Below are positions 1 to 10,754 of a stretch of 64,000 nt of DNA, in pieces. This DNA comes from CAWJLE01 sp963843645. GTDB lineage: Bacteria > Chloroflexota > Anaerolineae > DAOTYC01. The notes beneath the pieces are model-generated. The model had not been told where the DNA came from and did no database searches. It worked only from the letters and a program-made list of their open reading frames with translations. Position 1 is the first letter of the stretch; each line of letters starts with the position of its first letter. The stretch lies in NCBI GenBank assembly GCA_963843645.1, contig CAWJLE010000005.1, positions 930,001-994,000 on the forward strand. Reading direction: 5' to 3'. Made by a program: the position numbers and the translations under genes.

Positions 1-1173
1 GATGGACGCCGCCCCGCCTGGACCGGTGTGAGTCCAGGTGTAACCCTGATGTTGCCTGACGATACTGTAGACCGTAGCCAGGCTGGCTGGGGCGCCGGGT
101 TCGGGTTCGGACGTGGCCAATATCGTCTCCCGCGATGAGAGGTCAACGAGTCTGCCCGGTTCCGTGCCGGCAGCCGAGGCACTCAACGTGACGTACTCGC
201 CCGGCTCGACGCCCTGATGTGCTGCCAGGAATGGCCCGTCCGGGGCCAGGTTGGCGGCCTTCAATACCAGCTCACCGCCGTCGGGCATGGCGTCGTGGGC
301 CATGACGGCCAGGCTGATTAGAACCTGTTCGATCTGACCGGGGTCGGCCTTGATCTGACCCAGGTCTTCGGCGGCGAGGATCGCGAGGTGGATGTTGTCC
401 CCCAGCAAACCGCGCAGCATCTCATCCATGTCCGCCAGCAGTTCCTTCAGGGAAACGGTTCGTGGGGTCATCGTCTGCTGCCGGCCGAACATCAGCAGGC
501 GATGAGTCCGGCTGGCCGCCCGTTCGGCAATCTCGATGACCTGCTCAACGTCCTCGCGCACCGGGTCGTTGGGAAACAATGCATCGCGCGCCAGGCTGGC
601 ATAACCGATGATCGCGGTAAGCACGTTATTGAAATCGTGCGCCACGCTACCCGCCAGTCGCCCCATGATCTCCTGCTTCTGAGATTGGACGAGCTGGCTT
701 TCCAGGCGTTTGCGTTCCGTGGCGTCTACCATAAAACCCTGAACGTGGGTCACCCGGCCGGCGGGCTCGCGCACAGGAATGACTCGCAGGTCAGTCCACC
801 GTACGTCGTGGGCGTGAGTGATGATTCGGCACTCTTCCCTGAATGCGGACTGTTCGTGACCCGGAGCCGCGCCGGCCCTCTGGAGCAGCCGCTGGAAATC
901 GTCCGGATGTATCAACTCGCTAATCGACGCCGTCCCGGAGCGGAGCTCTTCGGCGGTGTAGCCGTATTGGGCGACGTTGTCGGTGACGAAGTCGATGGGA
1001 TAGCCCGGTTGAAACCTGAATTGAAACAGAGTCACCGAGCTGCGCTCCACGAGAAGCCTGGTCTGCAGCAGTTCTAGTTGCTCGGATTCCAGTTCGGCGA
1101 TTTGCTTTCGCAGAGCGGCGATCTCGGTCCAAGGCTCCGTTTGCCTCTCGACCTCGTCGTCCAGGTTGAGCAT
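1..1173 (-). CDS. PAS histidine-kinase-like protein with degenerate ATPase domain (partial)
   Basis: The gene starts at ATG 1173 behind GGGGAG and runs off the left edge. A short N-terminal coiled coil is followed by a PAS domain (about residues 45-150) ending in the usual ERKRLE linker, then a HisKA H-box reading VAHDFNN with the phospho-acceptor His near residue 177. The following HATPase region aligns well with the intact kinase at 59920-62534 but lacks the ATP-binding residues. The N-box Asn is Met (LAVMAHDAMP instead of LAVNARDAMP), the G1 box DTGTG reads AAGTE, and the G2 box GTGLGL reads GAPASL. The reading frame is open throughout, so this is not simple decay by stops. It probably cannot bind ATP and may be a phospho-acceptor or scaffold partner of another kinase. 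A C-terminal receiver could lie beyond the edge. Confidence 0.8.
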   Translation of the reverse strand, partial: MLNLDDEVERQTEPWTEIAALRKQIAELESEQLELLQTRLLVERSSVTLFQFRFQPGYPIDFVTDNVAQYGYTAEELRSGTASISELIHPDDFQRLLQRAGAAPGHEQSAFREECRIITHAHDVRWTDLRVIPVREPAGRVTHVQGFMVDATERKRLESQLVQSQKQEIMGRLAGSVAHDFNNVLTAIIGYASLARDALFPNDPVREDVEQVIEIAERAASRTHRLLMFGRQQTMTPRTVSLKELLADMDEMLRGLLGDNIHLAILAAEDLGQIKADPGQIEQVLISLAVMAHDAMPDGGELVLKAANLAPDGPFLAAHQGVEPGEYVTLSASAAGTEPGRLVDLSSRETILATSEPEPGAPASLATVYSIVRQHQGYTWTHTGPGGAASI

Positions 1174-1557
1174 TTCGGTACTCCCCAATTATTAACTCGG
1201 GTCTATTGATATGAGCTGATGTCTCATTATTCCGGTTGAAGGTATCTTCACGATTATACGCTGAAACCGCTCTGAATGGCAAACTGCCCGCCAGGACGGT
1301 CCGGCGGACGGCGCCCGTGGAAAAAGAGAGAAGGGGCACGCAGGCGCCCCTTCAGGTTTGAGTTTCGGGGATTGCTGGCCGGTCGCCCAGACTTCTAACA
1401 TCTTGACGGAGCTTGCCTGACGTCCTGTCTTCTTGGATGCGACTCCGACCGCCTGAGTCCGATCACATTGTAGGGTGCCCACGTGATCGTACTGTTGGCG
1501 GGCGGTTAAACCGCGTTTCACATGAGGTTAAGATTCGAATCGGCGCGAGTCTGGTCG
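1174..1557. other. intergenic region between tex and the kinase-like gene
   Basis: No convincing gene is seen in this 384-bp stretch. It holds a minus-strand terminator at 1320-1352 and a short palindrome (GCGGTT-A-AACCGC) near 1502-1514. Short open frames here have no recognisable domain and no good ribosome binding site. Confidence 0.5.
1320..1352 (-). terminator. intrinsic terminator downstream of tex
   Basis: On the minus strand a perfect 7-bp stem (AAGGGGC/GCCCCTT, arms 1331-1337 and 1346-1352) is followed by CTCTCTTTTT. It lies about 200 bp downstream of the tex stop and points the same way. Confidence 0.65.
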
Positions 1558-3724
1558 CTAGACGACGTCCTTGAGGCTGAGGGCGATTCGTCCGCGGGCC
1601 AGGTCGATGCTGATAACCCTGACTTTGATGACGTCGCCGACGTTAACGACTGCGAACGGGTTCTTCACGTAGCGGTCGGCCATCTGGCTGACGTGCACCA
1701 GGCCGTCTTGCTTGACGCCGATATCCACGAAGGCGCCGAAGTCGACCACGTTGCGCACGGTGCCCATGAGGACCATGCCTTCTTTGAGATCCTCCATCTT
1801 CAGAATGTCCTGGCGGAGAATAGGCGCAGGCATGGCTTCACGCGGATCGCGCCCTGGCCGGGCCAGCGCTTCGAGAATGTCGACCAGAGTTGGCTCGCCG
1901 ACCTCCAGGGCGGCGGCAAGCGAGGCTGTGTTCGACTTCCGCCGCAGGGTCTCGATACGGGCCGGCAGGTCCTTTTCGTCACCGCGCACTTTCATCTCAG
2001 CGTACAGCCGCTCGACCACCGGATAGCTCTCCGGGTGGATGAACGTATTGTCGAGGGGACGGTCGCCGTCCGGAATCTTGAGGAACCCGACCGCCTGCTC
2101 GTAAGTCTTGTCGCCCAGGCCCTTGACTTTCTTCAGTTGTTCGCGGCGGCGGAACGGGCCGTTCTCGTCGCGGTGCTTGACGATGGCGTCGGCCACTCGC
2201 CGCTTGATGCCGGCGACGTAGTTGAGCAAGGCGGCGCTGGCGGTGTTCACGTCCACGCCGACGTGGTTGACGGCACTCTCCACGACAGTATCCAGCGCTT
2301 CAGCCAGCCTCTTCTGATCCACGTCGTGTTGATACAACCCGACGCCGATGGCCTTCGGCTCTATTTTGACCAGCTCGGCCAGCGGGTCTTGGAGGCGGCG
2401 GGCAATGGAGATGGCCCCACGCATCGTCAGGTCCAGATCGGGGAACTCGACGCGCGCGATCTCGCTGGCGGAGTACACCGAAGCGCCGGCTTCGCTAACC
2501 ATCACGTACGCCAGGTCCGGCATCTTCTCTCGCCCTTCGGCGATGATTTCCGCGGCCAGACCCTCGGTCTCGCGGCTGGCCGTGCCGTTGCCGATGGCCA
2601 TGACGCGCGCTCCGGTTCGGTCGGCCCAATCGAGCAGCTTCGCTTTGGCCGCCGCCCATTCATTCTGCGGTGCATGGGGGTAGATCGGCCCGCCGCCCAG
2701 GAACTTGCCCGTTGCGTCCACGACGGCGACCTTGCAGCCGGTCCGGTATCCCGGGATCCAGGCCGATCACCGTTTTCCCGCGGATGGGCGGCTGGAGGAG
2801 GAGCTGCCGCAGATTGGCGGCGAAGGTCTGGATGGCGTGCTCGTCGGCGGCCACGGTCAGCTCGCCGCGCAGCTCGCGCTCGATCGAAGGAGCCAACAGG
2901 CGCTCGTAGCCGTCCGAGACGGCCTGCCGAAGCTGGGCGGCGAAGATGCAGCGCCGGTTGGAGATGACTCCGGCTTCGATGCGCTCGACGAGTTCGTCAT
3001 CCGGTCGTTCCAGCCTGACCTTGAGCACACCTTCACGTTCGCCGCGATTTGCGGCCAGCAGACGGTGCGGCGGCAGCGAGCTCAGCTTCTCGCGGTAGTC
3101 GTAGTACATCCGGTACACGCCGCGTTCGTCCTTCGTCGCATCTGAGACGGTGACCACCAGGAAGCTTGCCTCGCGAGTGCGCGTGCGCACGCGGGCTCGG
3201 ACGTCGGCGTCTTCGGCAACTATTTCGGCGACGATGTCTCGCGCGCCGGCGTAGGCATCGTCGACCGTGGGTACGGCTTCGTTCAAGAACGGGGCGGCGA
3301 CCTGGTCGAGATCACCCGTCGTGAGCTGCTGAGCGAGCATCATTTGTGCCAGCGGTTCCAGCCCTCGCTCGCGGGCGATCGTGGCTCTGGTACGACGTTT
3401 GGGCCGATAAGGCAGGTACAGGTCTTCCACGGCCTGCAAAGTGTCGGCGGCATCCAGGCGGGCGCGCAGCTCATCGGTCAGCTTGCCCTGCTCGTCGATA
3501 CTCTTCAACACTGATTGCTTGCGCGCTTCCAGGTTGCGCAGATAAGCCAGGCGCTCCGAGATAGACCACAGCTGCACCTCGTCCAACCCGCCGGTGACTT
3601 CCTTGCGATAACGTGCGACGAAAGGGACCGTGTTGTCGTCGTCGAAGAGCTCTATGGAGCGCGCCACCTGTCCGGGCCGGATGTTCAACTCGGCCGCAAT
3701 GGCGGCGGCAAAATCGATAGGCAT
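1558..3724 (-). CDS. tex: Tex-like S1 RNA-binding protein (one frameshift)
   Basis: This is a Tex family protein, an RNA-binding transcription accessory factor of about 720 residues. The N-terminal Tex domain runs from ATG 3724. It is followed by a YqgF/RNase H-like domain beginning VIGLDPG, a helix-hairpin-helix region (VAGIKRRVADAIV), and a C-terminal S1 domain (GTVRNVVDFGAFVDIGV) ending at 1558. The coding frame breaks near 2750, where CCCGGGATACCGG replaces the expected CCCGGGTACCGG. Removing one A restores GLDPGYRTGCKVAVVD and gives a full-length 722-residue protein, so a sequencing insertion is the likeliest cause. The gene appears monocistronic, with its own terminator downstream. Family assignment is secure. 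Confidence 0.93.
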
Positions 3725-3818
3725 GCAGTTCCTCCGTCACAGTAGTTACCGATGATTATATTCGACCGGCAGTTCTGCGCAAGCAGCTGACCTCTTCGGT
3801 TTTCAATCTCAACAATTA

Positions 3819-3861
3819 TTCATGTAATCTTCATGTTCTCTTCATAGTTTGGGGCTATAAT
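3819..3861 (+). promoter_or_regulatory. promoter with three 11-nt-spaced TTCAT repeats (possible PhoP/PhoB box)
   Basis: TTCAT occurs at 3819, 3830 and 3841, exactly one helical turn (11 nt) apart, immediately upstream of a TATAAT at 3856-3861. There is no good -35 hexamer. Direct repeats at 11-nt spacing overlapping -35 are typical of OmpR/PhoB-family activators, and a TTCA core resembles actinobacterial PhoP boxes. The regulator is inferred; phoB, phoR and phoU lie elsewhere in this window. Confidence 0.6.
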
Positions 3862-3919
3862 AAGAGTGTGTGATGGGGGAACTAATCTGTCCCGCGATTT
3901 TCAAACGGAGGTAAGTGAG

Positions 3920-4645
3920 ATGAAGAAGAAGATTGGACTCGTCTTGAGCGTGGGCGTGATCGTGGCCGTGATGGGAGCTTTCCTGGTCGGACCAGCTCTC
4001 GCTCAGACCCCGGCGCCGGCGACACCAGCCGCACCTGCGGCTCCCTCGACGCCGGCTGCTCCTCAGGGTGTGGCGCCGCGAGTGAGTGCCGGTTATGAGG
4101 CCCTGGCCACACTGCTGGGCATGAGTGTGCAGGACATCAATACTGCTCGCCAGAACGGACAGACTTTGTCTGATATTGGCAAGTCGAAAGGCGTGACCGA
4201 CCAGCAGATGATCGATGCGCTCGTTTCGGCTCGCAAGACCGCGATCGATCAGGCCCTCACGAATGGCAGCATCACCCAGGCGCAGCACGATTGGCTGCTC
4301 CAGGCGGCTCAGGACATGGCTCAGCTCCAGGTCACCAATCCGTTTCCTCTGGGTCGCGGTGGCCGGTTTATGTTGGGGGCCGGCCCGTTGGGTGGCAATG
4401 GGCCGATGATGGGCGGCGAGCGGGGCTTTGGGTTCCGTGGTTTTGGGTACAACCGAAACGACGATAACAACGGAGGCCGCGGTTTCAACTCCTACCGGTT
4501 CCAGGGCATGCCTGGGCGCGGTCGCAATGGATTTGGCAACGGATTCAACTTTAACTTCGGGCGGGGCGGCCGGTTCAACAACCAGAACCAGTCCGCTACC
4601 CCGGCTGCTCCGTCGGTGACGCCATCCGGCTCCTCCGGTGCGTAA
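3920..4645 (+). CDS. small secreted Gly/Asn/Phe/Arg-rich protein
   Basis: The product is a 241-residue exported protein of unknown function. The start at 3920 is set by GGAGG eight bases upstream and by a classic signal peptide (MKKKIGLVLSVG... cleaving after ALAQ). A Pro/Ala-rich spacer (about 28-48) leads to a helical domain of about 90 residues that resembles a tandem of short helix pairs (LGMSVQDINTARQNGQTL). The C-terminal third is low-complexity, rich in Gly, Phe, Asn and Arg (GRGGRF, GFGFRGFGYNR). Such tails suggest surface association or self-assembly, but no function can be assigned. It is transcribed alone from the TTCAT-repeat promoter and ends at a strong hairpin. Confidence 0.8.
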   Translation: MKKKIGLVLSVGVIVAVMGAFLVGPALAQTPAPATPAAPAAPSTPAAPQGVAPRVSAGYEALATLLGMSVQDINTARQNGQTLSDIGKSKGVTDQQMIDALVSARKTAIDQALTNGSITQAQHDWLLQAAQDMAQLQVTNPFPLGRGGRFMLGAGPLGGNGPMMGGERGFGFRGFGYNRNDDNNGGRGFNSYRFQGMPGRGRNGFGNGFNFNFGRGGRFNNQNQSATPAAPSVTPSGSSGA

Positions 4646-4701
4646 ACTCGACACCGAGCCTTGCATTTGAGCGACGGGATCGGCCCGTTCGCTCGTTTGG
4701 A

Positions 4702-4739
4702 GAGGCCGCCATCCCAAACGGGGTGGCGGCCTCGTTTCT
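4702..4739 (+). terminator. intrinsic terminator of the small secreted protein gene
   Basis: A 14-bp stem with one G-T wobble (GAGGCCGCCATCCC / GGGGTGGCGGCCTC) and an AAAC loop, followed by GTTTCT. It sits 56 bp after the stop codon. Confidence 0.75.
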
Positions 4740-4969
4740 GTGTGCCGCACGAACGCCCGATCTACGTTGCGAACATAACAATTTCTCTCCAAAGGCAACT
4801 TGCGATATAATGAGCCGGCGCTCCTGTTGTAACGGTAGGACTTCTGACCGGACGCTGCCATCGCTCCGCCCGCTCTAACGGGACCGATCCGGTTGGTGAA
4901 TCAGGGGAGTGTTTGCCTGTCACACAGGTGAGGCTCCTCCCTGTGAATAGCCGCCCTCCGGAGGGAGTC

Positions 4970-7626
4970 ATGATCGGCCGCATCGTTGAGGGCAAATACA
5001 GCGTCTTACGAGAAATTGGCTCCGGTACGATTTTCACCGTGTACCTGGCCGTAAATCAAATCAGCAACGAAGTCGTGGCTCTCAAGGTGCTTCGCGACGC
5101 GCTTGCCGGGAATGGGCAATTCCTCGCCCGGCTGCGGCGCGAAGCGACTCTGCTCGAAGAACTCGATTCCCCGTACGTGGCTCGCATCTTGGACTATGGT
5201 GACGACCAGGGCCGCATCTTCGTAGTGCAGGAGTACATCCCCGGACGCAGTCTCGATCAGATCTTGAAAGAAGATGGCCCGCTGGATGTGGAGCGGGCGC
5301 TCGGTATCATCCAGCAGGTCGCGCAGTGCGTGGCGGACTCCAGTGGAGTCGGGCTGATTCATCGCGACCTGCGTCCGGAGAACATCGTTCTGACTTCGGG
5401 TTTCAGCGCCAAGGTTCTCGACTACGGCGTCGCAGTTGCGCTGGACCTCGTTCGGCTCCGGCTTTCAGGAGCCGTGGGTCTTCCCCTCTACGTGGCCCCG
5501 GAACTCGCCATGGGCAGCTCCGGTGACGTGCGCGCGGACGTGTACTCGCTGGGCGTCGTTCTGTTCGAGTTGCTGACCGGCCGGACGCCGTTTTTGGGCG
5601 AAGAAGCGTCGGCTGTAATCCTCGGGCACCTTCAGGCGCCGGCCCCCTCGGTGCAATCGGTCAATTCCGACATTTCGCCCGCTGTCGATCGACTAGTGGC
5701 ACGCTGTCTGGCCAAAGAACCCCAGGAGCGCTACCTGCCGCTCGATCTCGTGCGGGCCATCGCGGATCTGCTCGGCGAGGTGGAAGTGGGTCCCGGCGTG
5801 GAGGGCGCGCTGGCCGGTCATACCCTGGGCCGCTATCAGTTGCTGGAGCGAGTGGGGCGGGGCGGCATGGCTGCCGTGTACAAGGCGTACCAGTCCGGCC
5901 TCGACCGATACGTCGCCATCAAAGTTCTGCCGGTGTATCTCGCTCACGACCCGCGCTTCCTGGGCCGCTTTCGCCGCGAAGCGCGCGCCATTGCACAGCT
6001 CAATCACCCCAATATCCTCCCGGTCCACGACTTTGGGCGCGAGGGCGACCTGACTTACATCGTCATGAAGTACGTGGAAGGCGGCACTTTGAAGGATCTG
6101 TTGGGCCAGCCGCTGCCGCTCGCCCGGACGGTCGAGATCGTGTCTCAGGTGGCCGCTGCGTTGGACCACGCTCACGGGCAGGGCATCGTGCACCGCGACG
6201 TCAAGCCGGGCAACGTCCTCATGGCGGACACCCACTGGCCGCTGTTGTCCGATTTTGGCCTCGCCCGAATCGTGGGGACCAGCGTGCAGTACAGCTCCAC
6301 GGGCGCGAGCATTGGGACGCCGGATTACATTTCACCGGAACAGGCGATGGGGCAGGCGGCGGATGCCCGGAGCGACGTCTACAGCCTGGGTGTCATGGTC
6401 TACGAGATGAGCACGGGCCGCGTGCCCTTCGAGGCGGGAACGCCTATGGGCGTGGTCATCAAGCACATCACGGCCGAGCCACCGCCGCCCACGCAATACA
6501 ATCCGGAGCTTTCCTGGGCCGTGGAAGACGTCATCGTGAAGGCTCTGGCCAAAGAGCCGCGGGATCGCTATCAAAGTGCGGGCGAGCTGGCGTCCGCCCT
6601 GGAAGCAGCCAGCGCCGTCAAACCCGGAGAAGAGAAGGCTCCACCGGAGGCCGCGCAGGTCGATGCGGCGGCAGCACCAAGGCCGCCCACCGGCCGGCGC
6701 GCACCGGGCGCCGGCCGAGCAGTGTGGATGGTCGCGGCGGCAGTGCTGGTTCTGTTGATTGCGATTGGGCTGGCGACGCAAATGTGGTCCGGTGCTATTC
6801 CAATTATGCCTGACGTGCAGCAGCAGATTGCCGGGCAGGCACCGAGCGACCAGCCCCAGGGGATTTCTCCCACGGAGACTGCGCAATTGCGGGGTATTGC
6901 CCCTCTCGCGACGGCAACGAGCACGGTGATTGACACCGCCGGGTCGACGAGCACTGTGCCGGCAATCGATAGTGCCACGGCGACGCGGTGGGCGTCGCCG
7001 TCGCCCAGCGCTACGACGATGAGTTCGGCAACGGCAACCCACACCGCCACGGCGACGAACACGCCCTCGCCAACGTCCAGCGCCACGGTGGCTCAGACGG
7101 CGACGGCGACGAATACAGCGACGCCCACCGCCACGTCGACGAGCGCCCGACGCCCACCCCCAACGGCGACGCTCCGGCCGACGCCGAACCCGTCGCCTAC
7201 TTCTCCGGCACCGGCGAGCGACAATGCTGTGAGCGACCTGTATTCCGCTCCAACGTGGTCAATCCGGGGCACGGCTTCACCGCCGGTGACGGACGTGTCA
7301 GTTTCTCGTGGACCTGGGCGCATGCCCTGGGCGCCGACGAGTGCTTTGAACTGGTCATGAGTGGAAGCCTGGAGGGACCCTTCTGGGGCGCTGTGGCCTG
7401 CCAGAGAGAGACGGACGTCTCCTTCAGCGTCGCGGATGCGAAGCACATCGTCCCCGGTCCGGGCGGCGAGTATTTCTGGACGGTCCGGGTGAACCGCAAG
7501 CTGGCCGACGACCAGTGGATCACCGTCAGCGCGACGGCCGAGCCGCGAGAGCTGCGGCGTTCGGGCGGGGGAGGTGGAAGCGGCGGAGGTGGTGGCGGCG
7601 GTAAGAGTGGGCCGCCCCCACCGTGA
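4970..7626 (+). CDS. membrane Ser/Thr protein kinase with two kinase domains
   Basis: The start at 4970 is chosen for CGGAGGGAGTC directly upstream. Kinase domain 1 spans about residues 10-265. It has VALKVL and HRDLRPEN, but its DFG motif reads DYG. Kinase domain 2 (about 285-545) is canonical (GRGGMAAVYKA, HRDVKPGN, SDFGLAR). A single transmembrane helix near residues 583-605 is followed by a Thr/Ser/Ala-rich extracytoplasmic stalk and a C-terminal beta-rich domain ending in a Gly-rich tail. The last domain is read in another frame after about 7250, consistent with one missing base; the joined protein is about 885 residues. The topology suggests an envelope-sensing PknB-like kinase. The ligand is unknown. 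Confidence 0.85.
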
Positions 7627-7781
7627 TCGAATGCCGGCGTCGTCCCTCGTGGGTGCCTGGGAGCCCTGCTTTCCGGGCGTGAGACGATTGGCTCTCACTA
7701 AGGTGAGCGGTCTGGTATTGGAAAGCAAGGCAGCTGGGAGCGCATCGCAATACCCGTATTTCACGATCTGGGAGCGTGGTA

Positions 7782-10646
7782 GTGAGCGCGTTAGGCCGCA
7801 AATGTGGAATCGTTTGGATCACAGTGCTGGCACTGCTGTGGCTGCAGCTGGCCCAGGCGTTGCCGCCCTGACTCCGCTGACAGCGCGCGTATCTGTCACG
7901 TACACCGGCGGGCAGGCGACTGGGGGCGGTTCCTCGAACCCCGCCATTTCGACGGACGGAAGGTACGTCGTTTTCACATCGTCCGCGACCAATCTGACAG
8001 GTACGGGCGGCAACGGGAAAACCCAGATCTACTTGCGCGACCGGCTGATGAGCCAGACTTACCTCATCTCGGCAGCCAACATCACCGGGGATTTGGGCAA
8101 CGGCGATTCTGACGCAGCAGTGATTTCCGCCGACGGCCGGTTCATCGCCTTTCAATCGACTGCCACGAACCTCGTGACGAGCACCACGGGTACCTCGCAA
8201 ATCTTCGTACGTGACCGATGGTATGCGACTACTACCCTGTTATCCGTGGCCCTGGATGGGACGACGGAAGGCAACGGTCCCTCTTATGATCCCTCGATGT
8301 CCACCGACGGCCGTTTCGTTGCGTTCGAGTCCGACGCGAGCAATTTGGTGACAGGTGATACCACCATCGGCTTCAGAGATATCTTCGTGCGCGACCGCGA
8401 TCTCGACCAGGACAGCACGTACGACGAGGCAGGAGAGGCCGTCACAACCCACGTGTCTGTGGATTCCGGCGGTCTGGCATGGGATGGTGATTCGCGCGCC
8501 CCGTCGATCTCCTCGACCGGGCGTTTCGTGGCGTTCGAATCCGACGCTAGTTTGACCGCGGGTGATTCGAATGGTTACACCGACGTTTACCTACACGATC
8601 GGGACACGGGCTCCACGAGTTGTGTCTCGGTCGAGTACCGCGATGGCGTGCCGGCCTCCGGGGGGAATTCGACCGGGCCGGCCATTTCCGCGGATGGCCG
8701 GAAGGTCGCCTTCATTTCGCGCGCGACCGATCTGGTGCCGGCGGACTCCAACGGCGTGGCCGACGCGTTCGTGCGCGATCTGAATACGGGCGCCACGATC
8801 CGCGTCTCGGTCTCCGACGGCACTGCGGCGGAAGCCAACGCTGCCTCTGAAAATGTGGCCATTTCCGCGGATGGGAGCTACGTCGCCTTCAACTCCACGG
8901 CGACGAATCTGGTCGGTGTGTCTGTCAGCGGCGGCGGCGACGTGTTCCTGCGGGGTCCGTTCTCAAGTCCGACCCCGCGGACTTTGCTTGCGTCGGCGGC
9001 AGTCGACGGCTCGACCGGGAACGGCGCTTCGTCGTCTCCGACTCTGTCCGGTGATGGGCGCTACACGGCATACACGTCTGCTGCGACCAACCTGGTGTCG
9101 GGAGATGACAATAGCAAACCGGACGTCTTCTTGTGCGATGCGCGTGGAGGCACACACTTTTCCAAAGTTGCGCCTGACCCGATCGAAGCCAACCAGCCTT
9201 TGTCGTACACCCTGGTTCTGACGACTGCCAATCCCAATGGGCGGACGAGCCTCGTCGTGACCGATACGGTGCCGGCCCACACGACGTACCGAGGAGGCTC
9301 GATGTCGGCGAGCCCGGCGGGCAAGGCAACCTGGACCACACCGGTCGGCCCGGAAGCCGGCCAGGTGCTGACCTGGACGATTCCGGCGCTGGACGGGCCA
9401 AGTGGGTCGACGCCGGCCGTGACGCTGACTTTCGGCGTTTCGATCGAGGTGCCCATCACGAACGGGACCAGGATCGACAACCACGCCCTGGTAGAAGGCA
9501 ACCTCGCCTCCGCCTCGACGATCGTCCACAGTGTGCCGGACCTCGCAGTGGGCAAGGGGGTCCAGCCTGCCGACGTGAAGACGAACCAGGCGGTCACCTA
9601 CACGATCAGCCTGACAAACGCCGGCACTGCGATCGCCGCCGGTGTCCGGATCACCGACGCACTGCCGTCCGGGGCGGCCTTCCTGAGCATGGTGAGCGGA
9701 GCGCAGCCGGTCATCACGTCACCTGTCGTCGTCTGGTCCGGCCTGGACGTCTATCCGAGCCGTTTGCTCTCGTTCCGGGCCAGGATGCCGAACCTCGCAG
9801 GGACGTATTCGAACGCAGTGACTGCCACGTACGCACTGGGCAACGTGTCGACCGGACCGGCGGCGCCGGTCGTGGTCCGCGAGCCCCCAAATTTGCACGT
9901 GAGCAAGAGCGTGACGCCCGCCGCGGTCAGCCTCCGGGAGCCCGTCACTTACACGGTTGTCGTGTGGAACACGGGCGGAAGCCCGGCATATGGCGTGCGA
10001 TTGACCGACGCGCTGCCCTCGCTCGCTACCTTCCTCGGCATGGCGAGCGGCGGCGAACCGCCCACCACGACCTCGCCCGCGTTGGTCTGGTCGAATCCTG
10101 AGTGTCGTCACGAGCCGCACGCTCGTTTATCGCGCCGGCATGCCGGAAATCCCGGCCGTGTACTCCAGTGTGGTCACGACCACGTACGAAGTGGGCACGA
10201 TCGGCACTGGAGAGACGGCGGCCGTGTGGGTCCGCAATCCCAACGTGTACTTGCCCCAGATCGTGCGCTCGTTCGCGTGCATGCCGGATCAATACGAGCC
10301 GAACAACAGTTACGAAGACGCAAAACTCTTGTCGGCGGACACGGCCCTGCTGGCGGACTTCTGCGCCAGTGATGTGGTGGATGAGTGGACGTTCGTCAGC
10401 GCCGGCGCGCCCGTCTCGATCAGGTTGACGAGAATTCCGTCCGGCAACGATTATGACCTCTATTTGTATTATGAGAAGTCGCTCGGTCTGTTCGATCTGA
10501 AAGCAAGATCGGAGGCCAATGGCAACGCCGACGAGCACATCAGTTACACCCCGCCCGGAGCCGGTACGTACCTGGTGCAGGTCTATGCCCGCACCAAGGC
10601 GAACCCGGCGACGTCAAGTTACCAGTTGTTCGTGGGGTTCAAATAG
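7782..10646 (+). CDS. large secreted PD40 beta-propeller / DUF11 / PPC protein (frameshifted)
   Basis: The likely start is GTG 7782 behind GGGAG. From there a signal peptide is read (IVWITVLALLWLQLAQA) in a different frame from the body; adding one C to the CCC run near 7865 joins them. The body has repeated TolB/PD40-like blades, each with a DGRYVVFxSxATNLV...VFVRDR pattern (about 7900-9130). Tandem DUF11 repeats follow (VTYTISLTNAGTA...ITDALPSG, about 9180-10100). After a second frameshift near 10100 the C-terminus carries a PPC-type beta domain (DQYEPNNSYEDAKLL ... SYQLFVGFK). The corrected protein is about 955 residues and is probably surface-bound or secreted. Its role is unknown. The preceding kinase ends 156 bp upstream, so the two may be cotranscribed. 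Confidence 0.8.
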
Positions 10647-10650
10647 ACAA

Positions 10651-10752
10651 TGTGTGCTGTTTCCGAGTGGAGACCGCAACGAACGAGTGGGTGATGCCGT
10701 ACACGACATCACCCACTCGTTCGTTGCGGTCTCCACTCGGAAACAGCACACA
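10651..10752. terminator. 46-bp perfect inverted repeat between convergent genes
   Basis: Arms 10651-10696 and 10707-10752 are exact reverse complements with a 10-nt loop. The repeat begins 4 bp after the stop of the secreted protein and ends just before the stop of the convergent Lgt-like gene, so it probably acts as a bidirectional terminator. It is far longer than ordinary intrinsic terminators. Confidence 0.8.
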
Positions 10753-10754
10753 CC

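Noticed and set aside
1192..1521. A 109-codon minus-strand frame downstream of tex
   Set aside because: It has no ribosome site or domain and is crossed by the tex terminator hairpin.
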